Positions 1 through 26,150 of a stretch of 64,000 nt of DNA are shown here, one piece after another; position 1 is the stretch's first letter; the number at the start of each line of letters is the position of its first letter. The notes beneath the pieces were generated by a model. It saw only the letters and a program-made list of their open reading frames with translations. It was not told where the DNA came from and did no database searches. The translations under genes were made by a program, and so were the position numbers. Location of the stretch: the NCBI GenBank assembly GCA_014529385.2, contig CM043971.1:85800340-85864339 (forward strand), in the 5' to 3' direction. Source of the stretch: Adiantum capillus-veneris. Lineage: Eukaryota > Streptophyta > Polypodiopsida > Polypodiales > Pteridaceae.

Positions 1-275
1 TCAGGGTCGTTGAATATTGGATCACACATAATCTTTTTTGTCCTCTTTCACCTTTTCTTTTTTTCAATTTGTTACAATGCTTTCAAATGATTTTTCAAAC
101 ATTTTTTTAATAATCTAAATAATTTATTATTATATTTTTTTTCAAAAAACATGATATTTAATTGTGATACCAAATGGTTTAAAACGTTAGCGTCACTTTC
201 TTGTTTTCTCTCACAAAGATTCTTCTCACGTTCTTTACCTTATGTAGACCAGCCATAATGAACTTTCACATTGTT
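1..275. repeat. Diverged dispersed repeat, inverted partner of 28420-28712
   Basis: Read as reverse complement, this AT-rich stretch matches 28420-28712 over almost its whole length (about 80 percent by eye, with small indels). Shared words include TCACTTTCTTGTTTTCTCTC and CTACAATGCTTCCAA-like blocks. No coding signal is seen. It is most simply an old non-coding transposon fragment; its class cannot be told. Confidence 0.6.
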
Positions 276-375
276 TTTAATTTTTTGGAAAACTCACAAT
301 TGTGAGTGATTGTATTAGAATGACATCAAAATAATTTCCAAATTAGCCTCAAGCTCACGCTGAGCCTTGATGAAT
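276..375 (-). mobile_element. LINE 3'-end fragment (5'-truncated)
   Basis: The stretch holds the palindrome ACTCACAATTGTGAGT followed by GATTGTATTA and then an AAGCTCACGCTGAGCCTTGA block. The same order of blocks lies at 29494-29580, in the 3' untranslated end of the recognisable minus-strand LINE there. The T-rich run on the left would be the decayed poly(A) tail. It is therefore probably a short, severely 5'-truncated copy of the same LINE family. Confidence 0.5.
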
Positions 376-2711
376 ATAGAAGCATTTTGCTACCATAGAA
401 AGGAAGACTAAAAGGTATAGGAAGACAATGAATGGCAATATTTGTGTTGGTCGTTTGTGGATTTTCTCAAAATAGGTGAGTGCATCTTTGTGTAATGTAT
501 TCATGCATCTCTTCCAATCTCTCTTTGCCTCTCCAACCTTTGCTCAAGGTGATGGAGTGGGATAGATAGGTCGGTGTGGAACACTATCCTTAGAAGAGGT
601 CATGAGTTCGTGATAGAGTACTAGACTTGAACTAGAGTCGGAGGAAGAGGATCCTTCAATCCCACAAAGCTCTTGTGTAGGTGGACCTTGCAATTCCAAA
701 ACAAGTTTAAGGGTCACATTGGCATTCAAAAACAATTAAATGTAATGGACCCATAGGAGGCTCTTAAATGAAAGGACTCTTTTACAAACTAAAATATCAA
801 AGAAAATTTCAATTAGTCAATTGTTCACAACAAATGTGGACGCATGTGAGATTCTTATACAGAGGTCTCTTTTACAAGCTAAAATATGGAAGAAAATATA
901 ACCAATCAATACCTATGTCTAAGGCCCCTATCACACATGATTGACAGTTGTGTGTGACGTGACAAAAGGTGGGCAATGACCAATTCAAATGGTCTTGAGC
1001 AAGTCCACAAGGTTTGTCACATGAGCGGGCGACTACATTGTTAAAACCTCAAGGTATGGTGCGAAACCTACAACTACGTGGCCAATCAATGATGAGAGAG
1101 AGGACTTGGGTGAGGCATGTAGGAGGGAGGATGATTGCCCAACTTCTAAGGTAGGATGGCCATGACTTGGTATGCCACAGTTGCAAGAAGGCTTGGGGCA
1201 GGCAGATGCAAGAGGCTATGGTGACGAAAGGTATAACACCAACAACAATGTTCGTTCGGACGTGTCTGAGAGCAACTCAGATGCGATGTAAATTAGATAA
1301 GGCGATGGAAATCATGCGCATAGGGACATCAAAATTGTGTGGCTAGAACTACTTCGTTGCAGGTGCAATTTCTCTTCCTCTAGGCTTGCCATAATTCTCC
1401 CCCCATCCCTCTGCACACCTCAATCAACCTCTCCCTCTTTTTCGCTCTTCCTCCTATGATGTCATTTAGATGAATCAACGATAGACTTGACGCAAGCCTA
1501 TCTTCCTCCATGCTCTTGTGAACCTAGCCTAAGGCTTGTTTTAGAAAGCCTAAAAAGGACCTAACTCCAAATTCCACGGTTCAACCTCATTATCCTCCCC
1601 AAAAAATATCAAAAGGTAAAGTGCTTTCCCTTGTCTTCATTTGCTTCTCGCTCACCTTAGGCTGCGTTTAGACTACCGTTAGAGAACACACAATGGGCAC
1701 AACATTGCTTTCATCCTCCATTCACACTGCACAAAGCTAGTGAACAAAAAAAGCTGATGCCTTGATAATCTACGGGTATCATTCGCTGTTTTTGTGTGTG
1801 TGCCAACAACTGAACGTTTCTTCGTCTTTTGCACTGAAAAGTGGGTGGAACATGTAGAGTTCCGAGGGGGGAGTGTTGTCCGTGTTGTTGGTGGGCTCCC
1901 ACGATGAAGCTTCCCTACTCAGCACATTAGAGGAAGCCCTCTAAGAGCCCTGTCACGCCACGGGCTTACAACGCGTGCAATGCAAGCAATCGATGTCCAA
2001 CAAGCCTGCATTTATTACGCCCCCTTCAACCCGTTTAATAGACGGTTGCATGTATAAAGTTTTCTCTTTGACAGCCTGGACACTAAATCACGCTTTTGTT
2101 ACCTGCAATCACCTGTCACTTCCTCCGAGTCATCTTTGGCACACTTGAAGCGTTGCAAGTATTAACTAAATGCGGAATTTTTGTAGAGACTACATCGCAT
2201 CCCCATGCTCTGCAAGCATTGCGCCCTCTTGTGTGTGACAACTTTGTAACAATGCATGCAACCCTCGTAGTTGCCAGAGCCCCTGGGTGGGACGGGGCTC
2301 TAAGCATCATGCCCCTCCAAAATCGTTTTCCTCTGAACCCCCCCTTAGGTTAGCACTATATAACACGGGGTATTAAATGAAGTGCTGGCCATGGGATCCA
2401 TGGTGAAGAACTTCGAGCACGAATCACGAGAGGCGAATAGTCGTCAGATTTTTGAGAAGTAAACAAGAACAAATTTTGTAAACAAGGATAGAGACAATGG
2501 ACGTTCAAGTTTATTTATAAATTCTATGTTTAGCTTTTTGAGCAGGTGATGCGCGCAGGTGAGTTGGTTATGCCATCAACTCTCAAGGTGGGGGTCTTGG
2601 ATTTGAGACGCATGGCAGCCATCCGGGGGTCGGTCACCCATCCCCTCGAGATTCCCACCAGCAACCCACGCCGTAGATCCCACCACTCACACCCCATGTT
2701 ATTAGATAGTG
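376..2711. other. Intergenic stretch, no gene seen
   Basis: Open frames here are short and lack family motifs, so I treat them as chance. No tRNA, clear LTR end or tandem array was seen. Faint repeat character is likely but unproven. Confidence 0.4.
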
Positions 2712-3062
2712 CTAAGGTCTTAGAGTCAGTTCACATGGGCACTGGGTTCACAACTGGTTGCCAACCGGTTGCGTACCTTTCTAGTTCTCATGAGTGGTTG
2801 CCAGAAGAAAACTCGCAACCGGTTGGCAACAAGTTGCTTTCCTGCTCGAGGTTGAAGGGATGGAGCGAGCGTGCAATCGCAGAAAATGACAAGATCGTGC
2901 AGGAATAAGACGTCGCCTTTCACGCTCTGGATGCTATTTTCAACCTTTTTCTGAATTTTGAGGTCATTGTGTGACTTCGCTTTGCCTCATGGGAACTTGC
3001 TAGCTACTGGTTCCAGTTGCGCATTTGTGCGCAACCACTGCACCATGTGAACTGCACCTTAG
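2712..3062. mobile_element. Possible MITE/foldback element with terminal and internal inverted repeats
   Basis: CAGTTCACATGG at 2727-2738 is perfectly inverted at 3043-3054. CTAAGGT just outside the left arm is inverted as ACCTTAG at 3056-3062. Inside, 2751-2773 and 2814-2836 are 23-bp inverted arms with one mismatch, centred on the palindrome CAACCGGTTG. A second perfect hairpin, with GTTGCGCA arms and a TTTG loop, lies at 3016-3035. There is no transposase and I found no convincing target duplication, so the boundaries and class are uncertain. Confidence 0.45.
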
Positions 3063-4142
3063 GTCTCAAAATTCAAATGTGCGAGAGTCGAGATTCGAGA
3101 TTGAGCAAGTTGCAACAAAGATTATGCCATTGCCTATTTTTGAGAGTTCAGAGCTGTTTTGCTCACGACGAACTCAGTTCACCATCGCCCAAAAGTAAGC
3201 TATGCCATAAGGTTCAGCAAGCAATCGCCCACTTTCATTCCTATGAAGCAACGTATGAGCGTGATAATCCGAGGCAAGCAAAGCAACCGTTAGTAGGCCA
3301 ATTGCCCATTTTTTGAGCAAAGCTCGCCATAGCTGTAGCAGCAGACTCTCAGTGACGGAGATCCTTTTCTGTAGAAACACCTCAATGTAAGCTTTTGCTG
3401 ATATTAAAGATCGTGGCAAGCAGGATGTAGGGTCGTCCTCATTGGCGCGTGCGTTAATAATAGTGGGTCGACATAGCTTCACCCAAAAGCAAAGCCTCAA
3501 ACTGACCTCTACCTCATCACGAACAGCGTGTGAAGTAGCAAGTAGGCGAAAGCATAAACTCAAGGAAAAGGGCAAGGTGCCACTTTGGCTTTGTAAATCT
3601 GTGAAATTACATATAAAGTTCGCCTCTTTCCTGGCAGCTTCTCTTCTCTAGCAGTACATGAGAGTGATTCTCTTTGTGCAAGGATGGGGATAGCTACATG
3701 TGACGTGTTTGCAACTATTTGCTTGGTCCGTTCCCTTTTTACTGTGGATTAGCTCTTTAAAGACCCCACTTCCTTTGCAGACATTGCATCATTTTCTTCA
3801 AAGCTCCATATCTGAGGTTATGTACCCTTGAAATGTGTCCTTGCAAGCCTCTCTTCCTTGTCACATCTTCCAATCAGGTCAATGAGGAGTCTTCTGCCTT
3901 GGGCTTCCCACCTGCTGGAAAACTCAGGGTGACCCACTTCTTCCTTTGCAACTGATGTAACATGGCGCTTGTGTCGCCTGCCTCCACATTGAGGGGAGCC
4001 TCCATCACCATGGTGTAGCTCATATTGGCTTTTTCCTGCAGAGAATTTTACAGCTTCACGGGCCCGCTTCTAGCCATCAAACCTCGTTCACACCTTGCTT
4101 TCACCTCTCATGCACACGCAACGGTGTACATATCTGATATCA
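3063..4142 (+). promoter_or_regulatory. Upstream flank of the GLR gene (promoter and 5' UTR expected here)
   Basis: About 1.1 kb between the foldback repeat and the GLR start. No gene is seen. The promoter and 5' untranslated region must lie here by position, but I cannot place a TATA box or transcription start with confidence. Open frames at 3174-3575 (minus) and 3442-3651 (plus) show no family features. Confidence 0.35.
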
Positions 4143-18986
<14,844 letters not shown>

Positions 18987-19761
18987 CGATGATGGTCAAC
19001 ATAGCACATTGCGATGAAGTGGGCAGGAGTCTCTGTAGAAATAGCATAGCTGTGTCTCCAGTTTGAAGGCCGTGGAAACCATCGCACCATGAATTTACAA
19101 GCCAAGCTATTTTTTTCCATTGAATGGCAAGCTTGCAAAGCTCTTTCTACATGATGAGAAGAGGCTTCCTCTCAGAAGCATCTCATTACTTCTACTTCTC
19201 CTTTTTACTTTTTCGGGCAAGGGGGAAAATTGCCTCCAGCTGCCAGCTTGGAGCAGGAAGCATCACTCAAAATGTGGTATACTTTGTCTCCGCCTCCTTT
19301 TCAATCAAAGGGGGGGACAGAGGCCCTTTTTTTATTTTCAGAAAGCATGAAAACCAGATCAATTTGCCAGCAACGCGCTGTTGAAAGGCCTGTTAAGCGC
19401 TTGCTGGCGAGACAAAGAGATACCTTTCAAAACTCAGCTCTGCTCTTGAGCAGGCAACAATGAACTATTTTTCACATTATCGAGGGTACAACACTCTTCA
19501 AAAACTACAAGACTACAATGTTTCACACAGTTGTCCTACAAAATGATAGTCTTGCTGTGGAGTTGCCAAGCAACAGCAGCTGTAAAGTACGCTACTTCTT
19601 TGCGATCATTTGGAGTCTCTCTGGTACCACACAAAAGCTATAGAAATGGGCAGGATAGGCTGAATCTCAGCTAAACAAAGCCTTTCTTCCCATTGCAATG
19701 TACATCTTAAACTCTTTACACCACTTAGCACATGGGTAAGAGCGGCTCATATAGTCTCTCG

Positions 19762-19797
<36 letters not shown>

Positions 19798-19955
19798 AAG
19801 TGGGTGACAGAAGGATCAAGGTACAACGGTCACATGGCTTTTATTTACCAGTGAGAAACACGGTAAGCTCAACATTCATTTGCTTGCTGAAGGTTTGAAG
19901 GCCGTTGACAAAATGCTGACCGGTAATTGTTCTGCATGCCCCATCAATCCTCCTG

Positions 19956-19956
<1 letters not shown>
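18987..19956 (+). other. GLR 3' flank with AC microsatellite
   Basis: The 3' untranslated region of the GLR should lie in the first few hundred bases; no polyadenylation signal stands out. Short open frames at 19120-19463 lack features. CT then CA dinucleotide runs occupy about 19760-19797. Confidence 0.5.
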
Positions 19957-20003
<47 letters not shown>

Positions 20004-20036
20004 GATAGTTCCCCCCCCCCCCCGAGAGAGAGAGAG
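19957..20036. repeat. CT microsatellite, C-run and GA microsatellite
   Basis: (CT)n runs to about 20001, followed by GGGATAGTT, 13 C and then (GA)n. The CT and GA arms could fold back on each other. Confidence 0.9.
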
Positions 20037-20168
20037 ATTCATTCTCTTTTGGATTTTATTGTATTTTTTTTCCCCGACACCAAAGGGACCGGTGCTAAGT
20101 TGACACATGGCCAGACAAGGCCCGTGTACCATCGGGCAAGAGCCATGTGTATGCATTATCATGGCCAC

Positions 20169-20395
20169 CTAATTGATGCACCACGACGATAGAGAGAACT
20201 CGTAGCAACCAGCTAGGAACCTCCTCCTCGGGTGACCCACCCTAGGAGGAGGATGTACTCGAGTGTCCAAGGGCAAGAGCCCAAGCAACGTGAACACAAG
20301 GTATCCCTCTAGAGGTGACCCAATGGGGGATTTGAACCGACAACCTGTAGGTTGAGAGGCCAAAGCCTTATTGTTAAACCAACTCTTTGGGGACC
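20169..20395 (-). repeat. tRNA-derived SINE-like repeat
   Basis: The minus strand has an A-box-like GAGTTGGTTTAACAATAAGG near its start and a B-box-like CGGTTCAAATCC about 50 bases on, the spacing of an internal RNA polymerase III promoter. The T stem does not pair, so this is not a tRNA gene. Downstream, 20220-20233 and 20239-20252 are 14-nt inverted arms with one mismatch. A SINE head with a structured body is the best reading; no second copy is in the window. Confidence 0.4.
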
Positions 20396-21400
20396 TCTTT
20401 CGGATTTTACTACGACACATTTGACATGTTAATGGGGGGAGAGAGAAAGAGAGGTGGAGGTTTTCTTTCAAATGAGGTTCCGTTCACAATGGCGGTGGAA
20501 ACGGAGGGATGCAAGGGGTTGCATCTCATAAAGGCAATTTTTGCTACTTCTTTGTTCACACAAGCTTGGCGGAAGCCAACCTGGAGGGATTTACGTCACT
20601 CCCCGTTCACATGAATACCAGATATAACTTGAGGAAAGTTCACACAATAGCTCCGAGTTCTAGTTATCTATTATCAAAGGCACTACTAATCATCCAACTG
20701 TCAAAAAAAAAAACAAGAATTTGATTATGCTAAAATACTAGAACACAATAAAGTCAAATTGATAAACTGATTCGAGATTACAAACATCAAAACATGGACA
20801 CCATGGTGTAAATCCAAACCCTATTACTATAGCTCAAATGGAATTTGATGATGATGACTCATCGGAAAAGTATCACCAAAGACTTGTACTTTGTTCTTAG
20901 CATATTCTTGGTACAATGATCTTGCAAGATTGTCGCTTGAACCAAGGTCATTCACCACTCTTCCTTGAACACCTCCATCACCTCTTTGAGCTTGCTCAAT
21001 TGCATTGTCTGTCCTTGTGGAACGGAGAGCTCGAATTTCTACCATTTAGCTTGCTGTGGTTCTTTGGCTCTCTTAGAGTGAATTACCAACTAGTGCGGTG
21101 TCTTTGGTGTATCAGGGACCCATTCATTTTAAAAGCATCATTGTGTCGTATACAAATGTAACACGAGGTACATTGCCACAAGATCAGTGTCACGTCCTTC
21201 ATAGCATCGGGACCGTGGAGCACACGTGGCATCCATAGATATGGTGCTTAGTACACACCGCTTGTGTAGAGCTAGGAGGTGGAGTCCACTCAGGGTTTGA
21301 TGATGTGTGTAGCCTGGCACACCATGATGATGGGTCATGTCCAATTAAATGTGAATGGCCAGGGCCCAATCTCTTGATAAAGAGACTCCTACCTTCCCTC
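20396..21400. other. No gene recognised
   Basis: Only short frames, for example 21045-20827 on the minus strand, none with a motif I know. It probably belongs to the retroelement block on its right, but I cannot show that. Confidence 0.35.
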
Positions 21401-22661
21401 CTATAGAAGGAATGCTCCAGTAGAACGGTTACTAGCATCTGTTTTTAATACGAATAGTTTCAAAGATTCCACAATAGCTAAAATAGGAACCGTAGCTAAT
21501 GCGTCCTTGAGAGCATCAAACTTAGCTCTTGAGCTACACCCTACTGAAAAAGTTTTCCTTTGGCTTTCAGTGGGTCCATCCATCAGAACAACAATATGGA
21601 CATAGTTTATAACGAACCTTCGGTAAAAACTTACAAATCCCAAGAAATCTGTAACTCTTCCAGATTTCTTGGAGAATGCCACCTTCTAATGGCATCCACT
21701 TTGGATTATCCATATGTAGCCCGGAAGCTGAAATAACATGCCCTAAATAATGAATTTTCTTTTGGAGAAAATCACACTTTGATTCCTTGGCATGTAACTT
21801 ATTTTCTTGTAACAATTCAAACACCTACTTCAGATGTTGCGAGTGATCTTCCTCAGAGGCACTGTACACTAGATTGTCATCGAAAAAAATGATAATAAAC
21901 TTATCCAAATATTGTTTCAAGACATTGTCCATAAGCGTCATAAAAGTTGTGGACGCATTGGTCAACCCAAAGGGGATAACAAAAAACTCATAATGTCCAA
22001 ACCTTGTTTGGAATGCAGTTTTGGGTATATCAGCAAGCCTAATGCGTATTTGACGATACCTTGACCGGAATTCTATCTTTGTAAAGATACAAGCATGGGT
22101 GAGCTTATCAAATAACTTATACACTCTTAACAACAAATACTTGTTCTTAGCAGTAACCATATTTAGTCCACGATAATCTACACACATGCACATACTACTA
22201 TCTTTTTTCTTTACCAACAAGATGGGAGAGGTACATGGTGAAGAACTGGATTGTATAAACCCTCTACTGAGATAGTCAGCAACAAGCTGACTTTCCATCT
22301 CAACAGCCTCAAAATGACTCATTCTATAGGGTGGTTTACTTACGAGCTTACTGCCTACAACCATGTTTATGCCATGTTGCACAACACGTGTCGGCAGTAA
22401 TCCTCATGCCAAATCATTTGGGAATACATCTAGTTTAGTGCTCGTAATCTTTATGCCATGTTGCACAACACATGTCGGAAGTAACCCTGGTGGCAAATCA
22501 TCTAGGAATACATTTTTGTATTCCATAATTGAATCTTTTAACTTATTAGCAACATTTGCTTGTTTTGGTGAGAGAGAAGTAGCCATAGTTGGAAGAGAAG
22601 AGAGAGAAGCATGTGACATTGAGGAATTTTCTTTCAAAACATTATCAACATCTAACAAAAA
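21401..22661 (-). pseudogene. pol: Ty3/gypsy reverse transcriptase and start of RNase H (broken)
   Basis: Minus-strand fragments in order. 22658-22404 holds EYKNVFLDDLPPGL, the usual lead-in to reverse transcriptase. 22382-21825 holds VDYRGLN, then PFGLTNA and the catalytic FFDDNLVYS. 21824-21567 holds KKIHYLGHVIS, the connection region. 21682-21401 holds DFLGFVSFYRRFV and then KTDASNRSTGAFL, the first RNase H aspartate region. There are several frameshifts, and RNase H stops at about 21401. Its upstream part (gag and protease) continues at 24010-25060, beyond the inserted unit 22670-24009. An 84-bp tandem duplication (22366 and 22450) lies within the coding part. Confidence 0.85.
22366..22533. 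repeat. 84-bp tandem duplication inside pol
   Basis: TTTATGCCATGTTGCACAAC starts at 22366 and 22450. The copies differ at several positions. It duplicates the sequence coding for the start of reverse transcriptase (LPPGLLP...HGI) and so breaks the frame. Confidence 0.75.
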
Positions 22662-22878
22662 ATTATAAGAACTAGGGAACTAGACTATAGGATCCTCCTC
22701 CCAACCTCCCATTATATAAGCAGGCTCCTAGCCTCTTGCCTTAGACGGATCCCCTTTCCACACTATCTAGCCCAACCGCCTGGCCATAGTCCGTGACCGC
22801 CCTAGTCCTTGGGTTTGGACCGTGCCCCTTAGGTCCGTGACCTCTTGGCCTTGCCCCTACGGGACCCTTGTCCTGACA

Positions 22879-23625
22879 TTACTACGCGCATAAGAAACAA
22901 ACAGAATGGGAAGAGTATCTACCTCTTCTTGAGTTTGCTTACAACAGTGCTAAGCATGTCACGACTGGATTTAGTCCTTTCATGCTCATGTATGGTTTCC
23001 AACCTAGGTTACCCGTTATGGTGGCGTTGGCAACCGAAAAAATCCAACAGGTTAAGGATTTTCTCCAAGACCATATGGATATGCTGAAGCTCGCTGGTCA
23101 GAATGTTGGATAAGCGCAGGATTGGTATAAGAAGTATGTTGATGAGAAACGTCGGCAAGTTACCTTTGAGGAAGGGGAAGAAGTATTTTTGCGTGTGCCA
23201 GAGCATTCAAAAAGTCTAAAGACTGCGCCATCACTTAAATTATCTCCAAGATATTGTGGGCCTTTCAAAATGCTCAAGCGAGTTGGTGATCGTGCCTACA
23301 AACTATCGTTGCCCACACACTCTCGTGTCCATCCGGTATATCATGTAAGCCGTTTACGTAAGCGATTACATGGGGATGACAATGTTATTGACCAATAGAT
23401 TCTGGTCGATTTCGTTGAACCTCCTACCCCACTGTATGAACTTGAGCGAATTCTTGACTATCATGATTTATATACGCTTTATCATGTACGTCGACAAGCT
23501 TCAATCAAGTGGAAAGATCGACCTGAAGAAGGCGCCACTTGGGAAAACATTAGTGCTCTTAAGAAGAAGTTTCCCACTTTTGTTTTCGAGGACGAAAACT
23601 CTTTCTTAAGGGGGAAGTAATGTCA
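22879..23625 (+). pseudogene. Chromovirus integrase C-terminus with chromodomain-like end (fragment)
   Basis: The plus strand encodes the end of a Ty3/gypsy integrase: EFAYNSAKHVTTGFSPF near 22930, one in-frame stop (TAA at 23113-23115), then SPRYCGPFKMLKRVGDRAYKL and HPVYHVSRLRKRL at 23240-23360. After another stop comes the chromodomain-like part, ELERILDYHDLY and IKWKDRPEEGATWE, to about 23600. Frames change more than once. AAGGGGGAAGT, a polypurine tract, follows, so this is the true 3' end of a chromovirus pol just before its LTR. No core catalytic DDE part is present. Integrase joins the element DNA to host chromatin; here it is a relic. Confidence 0.8.
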
Positions 23626-23832
23626 GGACAAGGGTCTCGTAGGGGCAAGGTCAGGGGGTCATCACGTACAATGACAAGCTTTAATCAAGTGGAAAGATCG
23701 ACCTGAAGAAGGCGCCACTTGGGAAAACATTAGTGCTCTTAAGAAGAAGTTTCCCACTTTTGTTTTCGAGGACGAAAACTCTTTCTTAAGGGGGGAGTAA
23801 TGTCAGGACAAGGGTCTCGTAGGGGCAAGGCT
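23491..23832 (+). repeat. 161-bp duplication of the chromodomain end and LTR start
   Basis: 23491-23651 and 23672-23832 are almost identical, both covering AATCAAGTGGAAAGATCG to the LTR words GTCTCGTAGGGGCAAGG. A 20-bp spacer lies between them. The second copy leads into the right LTR arm. The duplication is recent compared with the arms. Confidence 0.85.
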
Positions 23833-24009
23833 AGGGGGTCACGGACTTAAGGGGAACGGCCCAAACCCAAGGACTAGGGAGGTCATGGACTACGGCAAGG
23901 CGGTCGGGCTAGACAACGTGGACAGGGGATTCATCTAGGGTAAGAGGCTAGGAGCTCGCCTATATAATGGGAGGCTGGGAGGAGGATCCTAGATTCTAGT
24001 TCCCTAGTT

Positions 24010-25150
24010 ATTATAAAAATGATATAGTAGCACAAAAATAGTTCTTCTATTTCATCTATAGAAGAGAGATTCATAATCTTGGTTGTAAAAATAAGTGGTG
24101 AGAAAGGAACATCCTTCTCCACCAACAATAGCACGTGCACGCCATTGGATTTGAACATTAAACTATTGTGCTCACAGCTATATTTTAATGATGGTCCTAA
24201 ACATATAACCACTCTCGACTAAGGATCACATTTGCCCGATCCATATTGATGACTTGAAAATTCAAGGACGTGTGTTACTCTTGAATCTCTAGTGGTACAT
24301 CTTTCACTTGTATTCCACACCTTGGCGTCATGGCCGTTAATCATCACTACCTTGTAATGGTGGGAACTTAGAGTCTGGGGCAAACTAAGCCATTTCACTA
24401 ACTTACAATCAATGAAACTTTGCGAAGTACCATTGTCTACCAAGATTTTCACTTTTTCACCTTGGATAAACCCATTCATATGCAACAACCCATGCGACGG
24501 ACCATAGGTCGACTGCCACATTGAGGCCGTGATTCAGTACTTGTGTATCACTTTGGTGTGTGTTACTTCCACATTAAAGAAATGAGAGGAGGACTCAAGA
24601 GGCAGCGGTTGCACCATGTGTGCTGCTTTCTCCTTACCTTGGGATTTTTTTTTCCTCGAGACAATCCTTTTTGCCATGTCCACTCCCTAAACATGTAAAA
24701 CATAACTTTTTCTTCTTACCCTTCTCAAACTCTTCATTAGACAGATGGTCCCTAGGCCCCTTGGGCTTCTTGGACCCATCAAATGAAACTAATATAATTT
24801 TCTCTATTTATGTTCATGCTATGTTTGTGCATTTGCAAGTGCAATGTCAAACACATGAGTGTTATGCAATGCTTTTTCATCTAGATCGTCGTGTATATGT
24901 ACTTTCTCTATAGCCTCCTCAAGCATCGTTGGCTCCTGGGTATTGACATGCTTCTTAAGCTTTGGTGTCAACCCACAGATGAACCCATATACTTGATGAA
25001 AGGTATCTAAACCCTCCAACTTGAGAGTCACATCATGATAATATGAGATATACTCCAATAGTGGTTTGTATTCACTAACAAGTCATCCACCTCTTTTTGA
25101 GAGAGAAGGAGCAACCCCTCTAAATTGGAGCCTTGCTTCTACAGACCAGT
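24010..25150 (-). pseudogene. Ty3/gypsy gag end, zinc knuckle and protease (broken)
   Basis: Minus-strand fragments. 25058-24819 holds the gag part LDTFHQVYGFICGLTPKLKKHV...LEEAIEKV. Near 24700-24650 is the CCHC knuckle CFTCLGSGHGKKDC. 24521-24219 holds an aspartic-protease-like ILVDNGTSQSFIDCKLVKWL, with DNGTS where DSGAT is usual. 24212-24020 holds a linker of acidic character. The fragments match the upstream half of the element whose reverse transcriptase is at 21401-22661. Stops and frameshifts make it non-functional. Confidence 0.75.
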
Positions 25151-25159
25151 TCCCATGAT

Positions 25160-25700
25160 GCAAAAAAATTGAGGATCATCAAGGAAAATACATACACATA
25201 TGCCGATCATGTTACTAAAATGACATATCATGAGACGATTGAAAGTACCCATGGCGCCTGTCAATCCAAAAGGCATAACAACATACTCCCACTGCCCTCG
25301 CTCGGTCCGAAGGCATTCTTGTAGATGTCGCCCTTGGATACCTTTATTTGATGGTACCCACTCGTGAGATCGAATTTGTTGAAAACCTTAGCTCCATCGA
25401 GCCTATCAAGGATATACTCAATGTAAGGCATCAAAAACTTGTTCTCGATTGTCATCTTGTTGAGTGCCCTATAATCTACACACAAACAAGAAGACACATC
25501 TTTCTTGTGGAAAAACAAAATAGAAGCAATAAAAGGAATCGCACTAGGTCGTATGAATTCCTTGGCCACCAGCTCGGTTAGTTGCCACTCTAAATCCTCT
25601 TCTTGAGACTTGTTCAAGCGGTAGGAAGCCTTGCTGATGGGCTGTGCTCCTTTCATGAGTTCGATGCACGATGATCCTCTGAACCCTCAAGAGGGAGACG
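25160..25700 (-). pseudogene. pol: Ty3/gypsy reverse transcriptase, N-terminal half
   Basis: 25656-25261 on the minus strand encodes ISKASYRLNKSQEEDLEWQL, VDYRALNKMT and FNKFDLTSGYHQIKV, the fingers and first palm motif of a Ty3/gypsy polymerase. Past a frame break, the minus strand at 25260-25165 encodes MPFGLTGAMGTFNRLM and a FLDD catalytic motif. The gene ends there, so it is a truncated relic. Confidence 0.8.
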
Positions 25701-25757
25701 GGGTGCGAGATGATCATGCAAGAAGAGATGCTCCTCCTTCTAAAACAAACTTGAATA

Positions 25758-26150
25758 TCATTCTAGAGTCTCGAGTTCCAGAGTCACTGGAGTTGCATAA
25801 ATGAACACCGCTTGAGCTCCTCGTCGTAGCTCGTGCTTAGCCTGAACATGAGAGATTAGAGGCAGAGAATAGATGTCCTTCTCGTTGCAAATGACCACGA
25901 GAGAGGCACCCTCGCATCCAGTGAGAGGAGAAACAAAAAATTTGTGGTGGAAAGATGCTTGCTGAACAGAGACTAGCACACTAGGACATTCCTGCATGAT
26001 TAAAGAGTTCATGCGAGAAGTGAATCCAGACACCTCAATGGGAGTTGTTGAAGTAACTTCTAAGCGTGCCCTCTTCACAAGAGAATCACTAATCACATCA
26101 TGTACAATGCGAGAATCAAACACGATCAGAATACACCGATCTTCATATGA
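25758..26150 (-). pseudogene. Retrotransposon aspartic protease region (broken)
   Basis: The minus frame 26123-25758 begins MFDSRIVHDVISDSLVKRARLEV and continues PIEVSGFTS. Its position between gag and reverse transcriptase, and the FDSxIVHDVIS block, fit a retropepsin whose D-S-G active site now reads D-S-R. It would process the Gag-Pol polyprotein if intact. The altered active site and broken neighbours argue it is dead. Confidence 0.6.

Larger units (their letters stand above)
22670..24009. mobile_element. 1.34-kb unit with about 209-bp inverted LTR ends around an integrase fragment
   Basis: 22670-22878 is the reverse complement of about 23801-24009, with some mismatches. Each arm reads outward from TAATGTCAGGACAAGGG, an LTR start, and ends in AACTAGGG / CCCTAGTT. 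The arms face away from the centre, which carries plus-strand integrase and chromodomain sequence. TTATAA flanks both sides. Because it is a palindrome it could be a target duplication or just more arm. The unit splits a minus-strand Ty3 element between protease and reverse transcriptase. Confidence 0.6.

Noticed and set aside
3174-3575. 133-codon minus-strand frame upstream of the GLR
   Set aside because: No motif, signal or splice context; overlaps other chance frames of similar size.
20330-20400. tRNA gene on the minus strand
   Set aside because: B-box-like word present but the T stem and acceptor stem do not pair; better explained as a SINE head.
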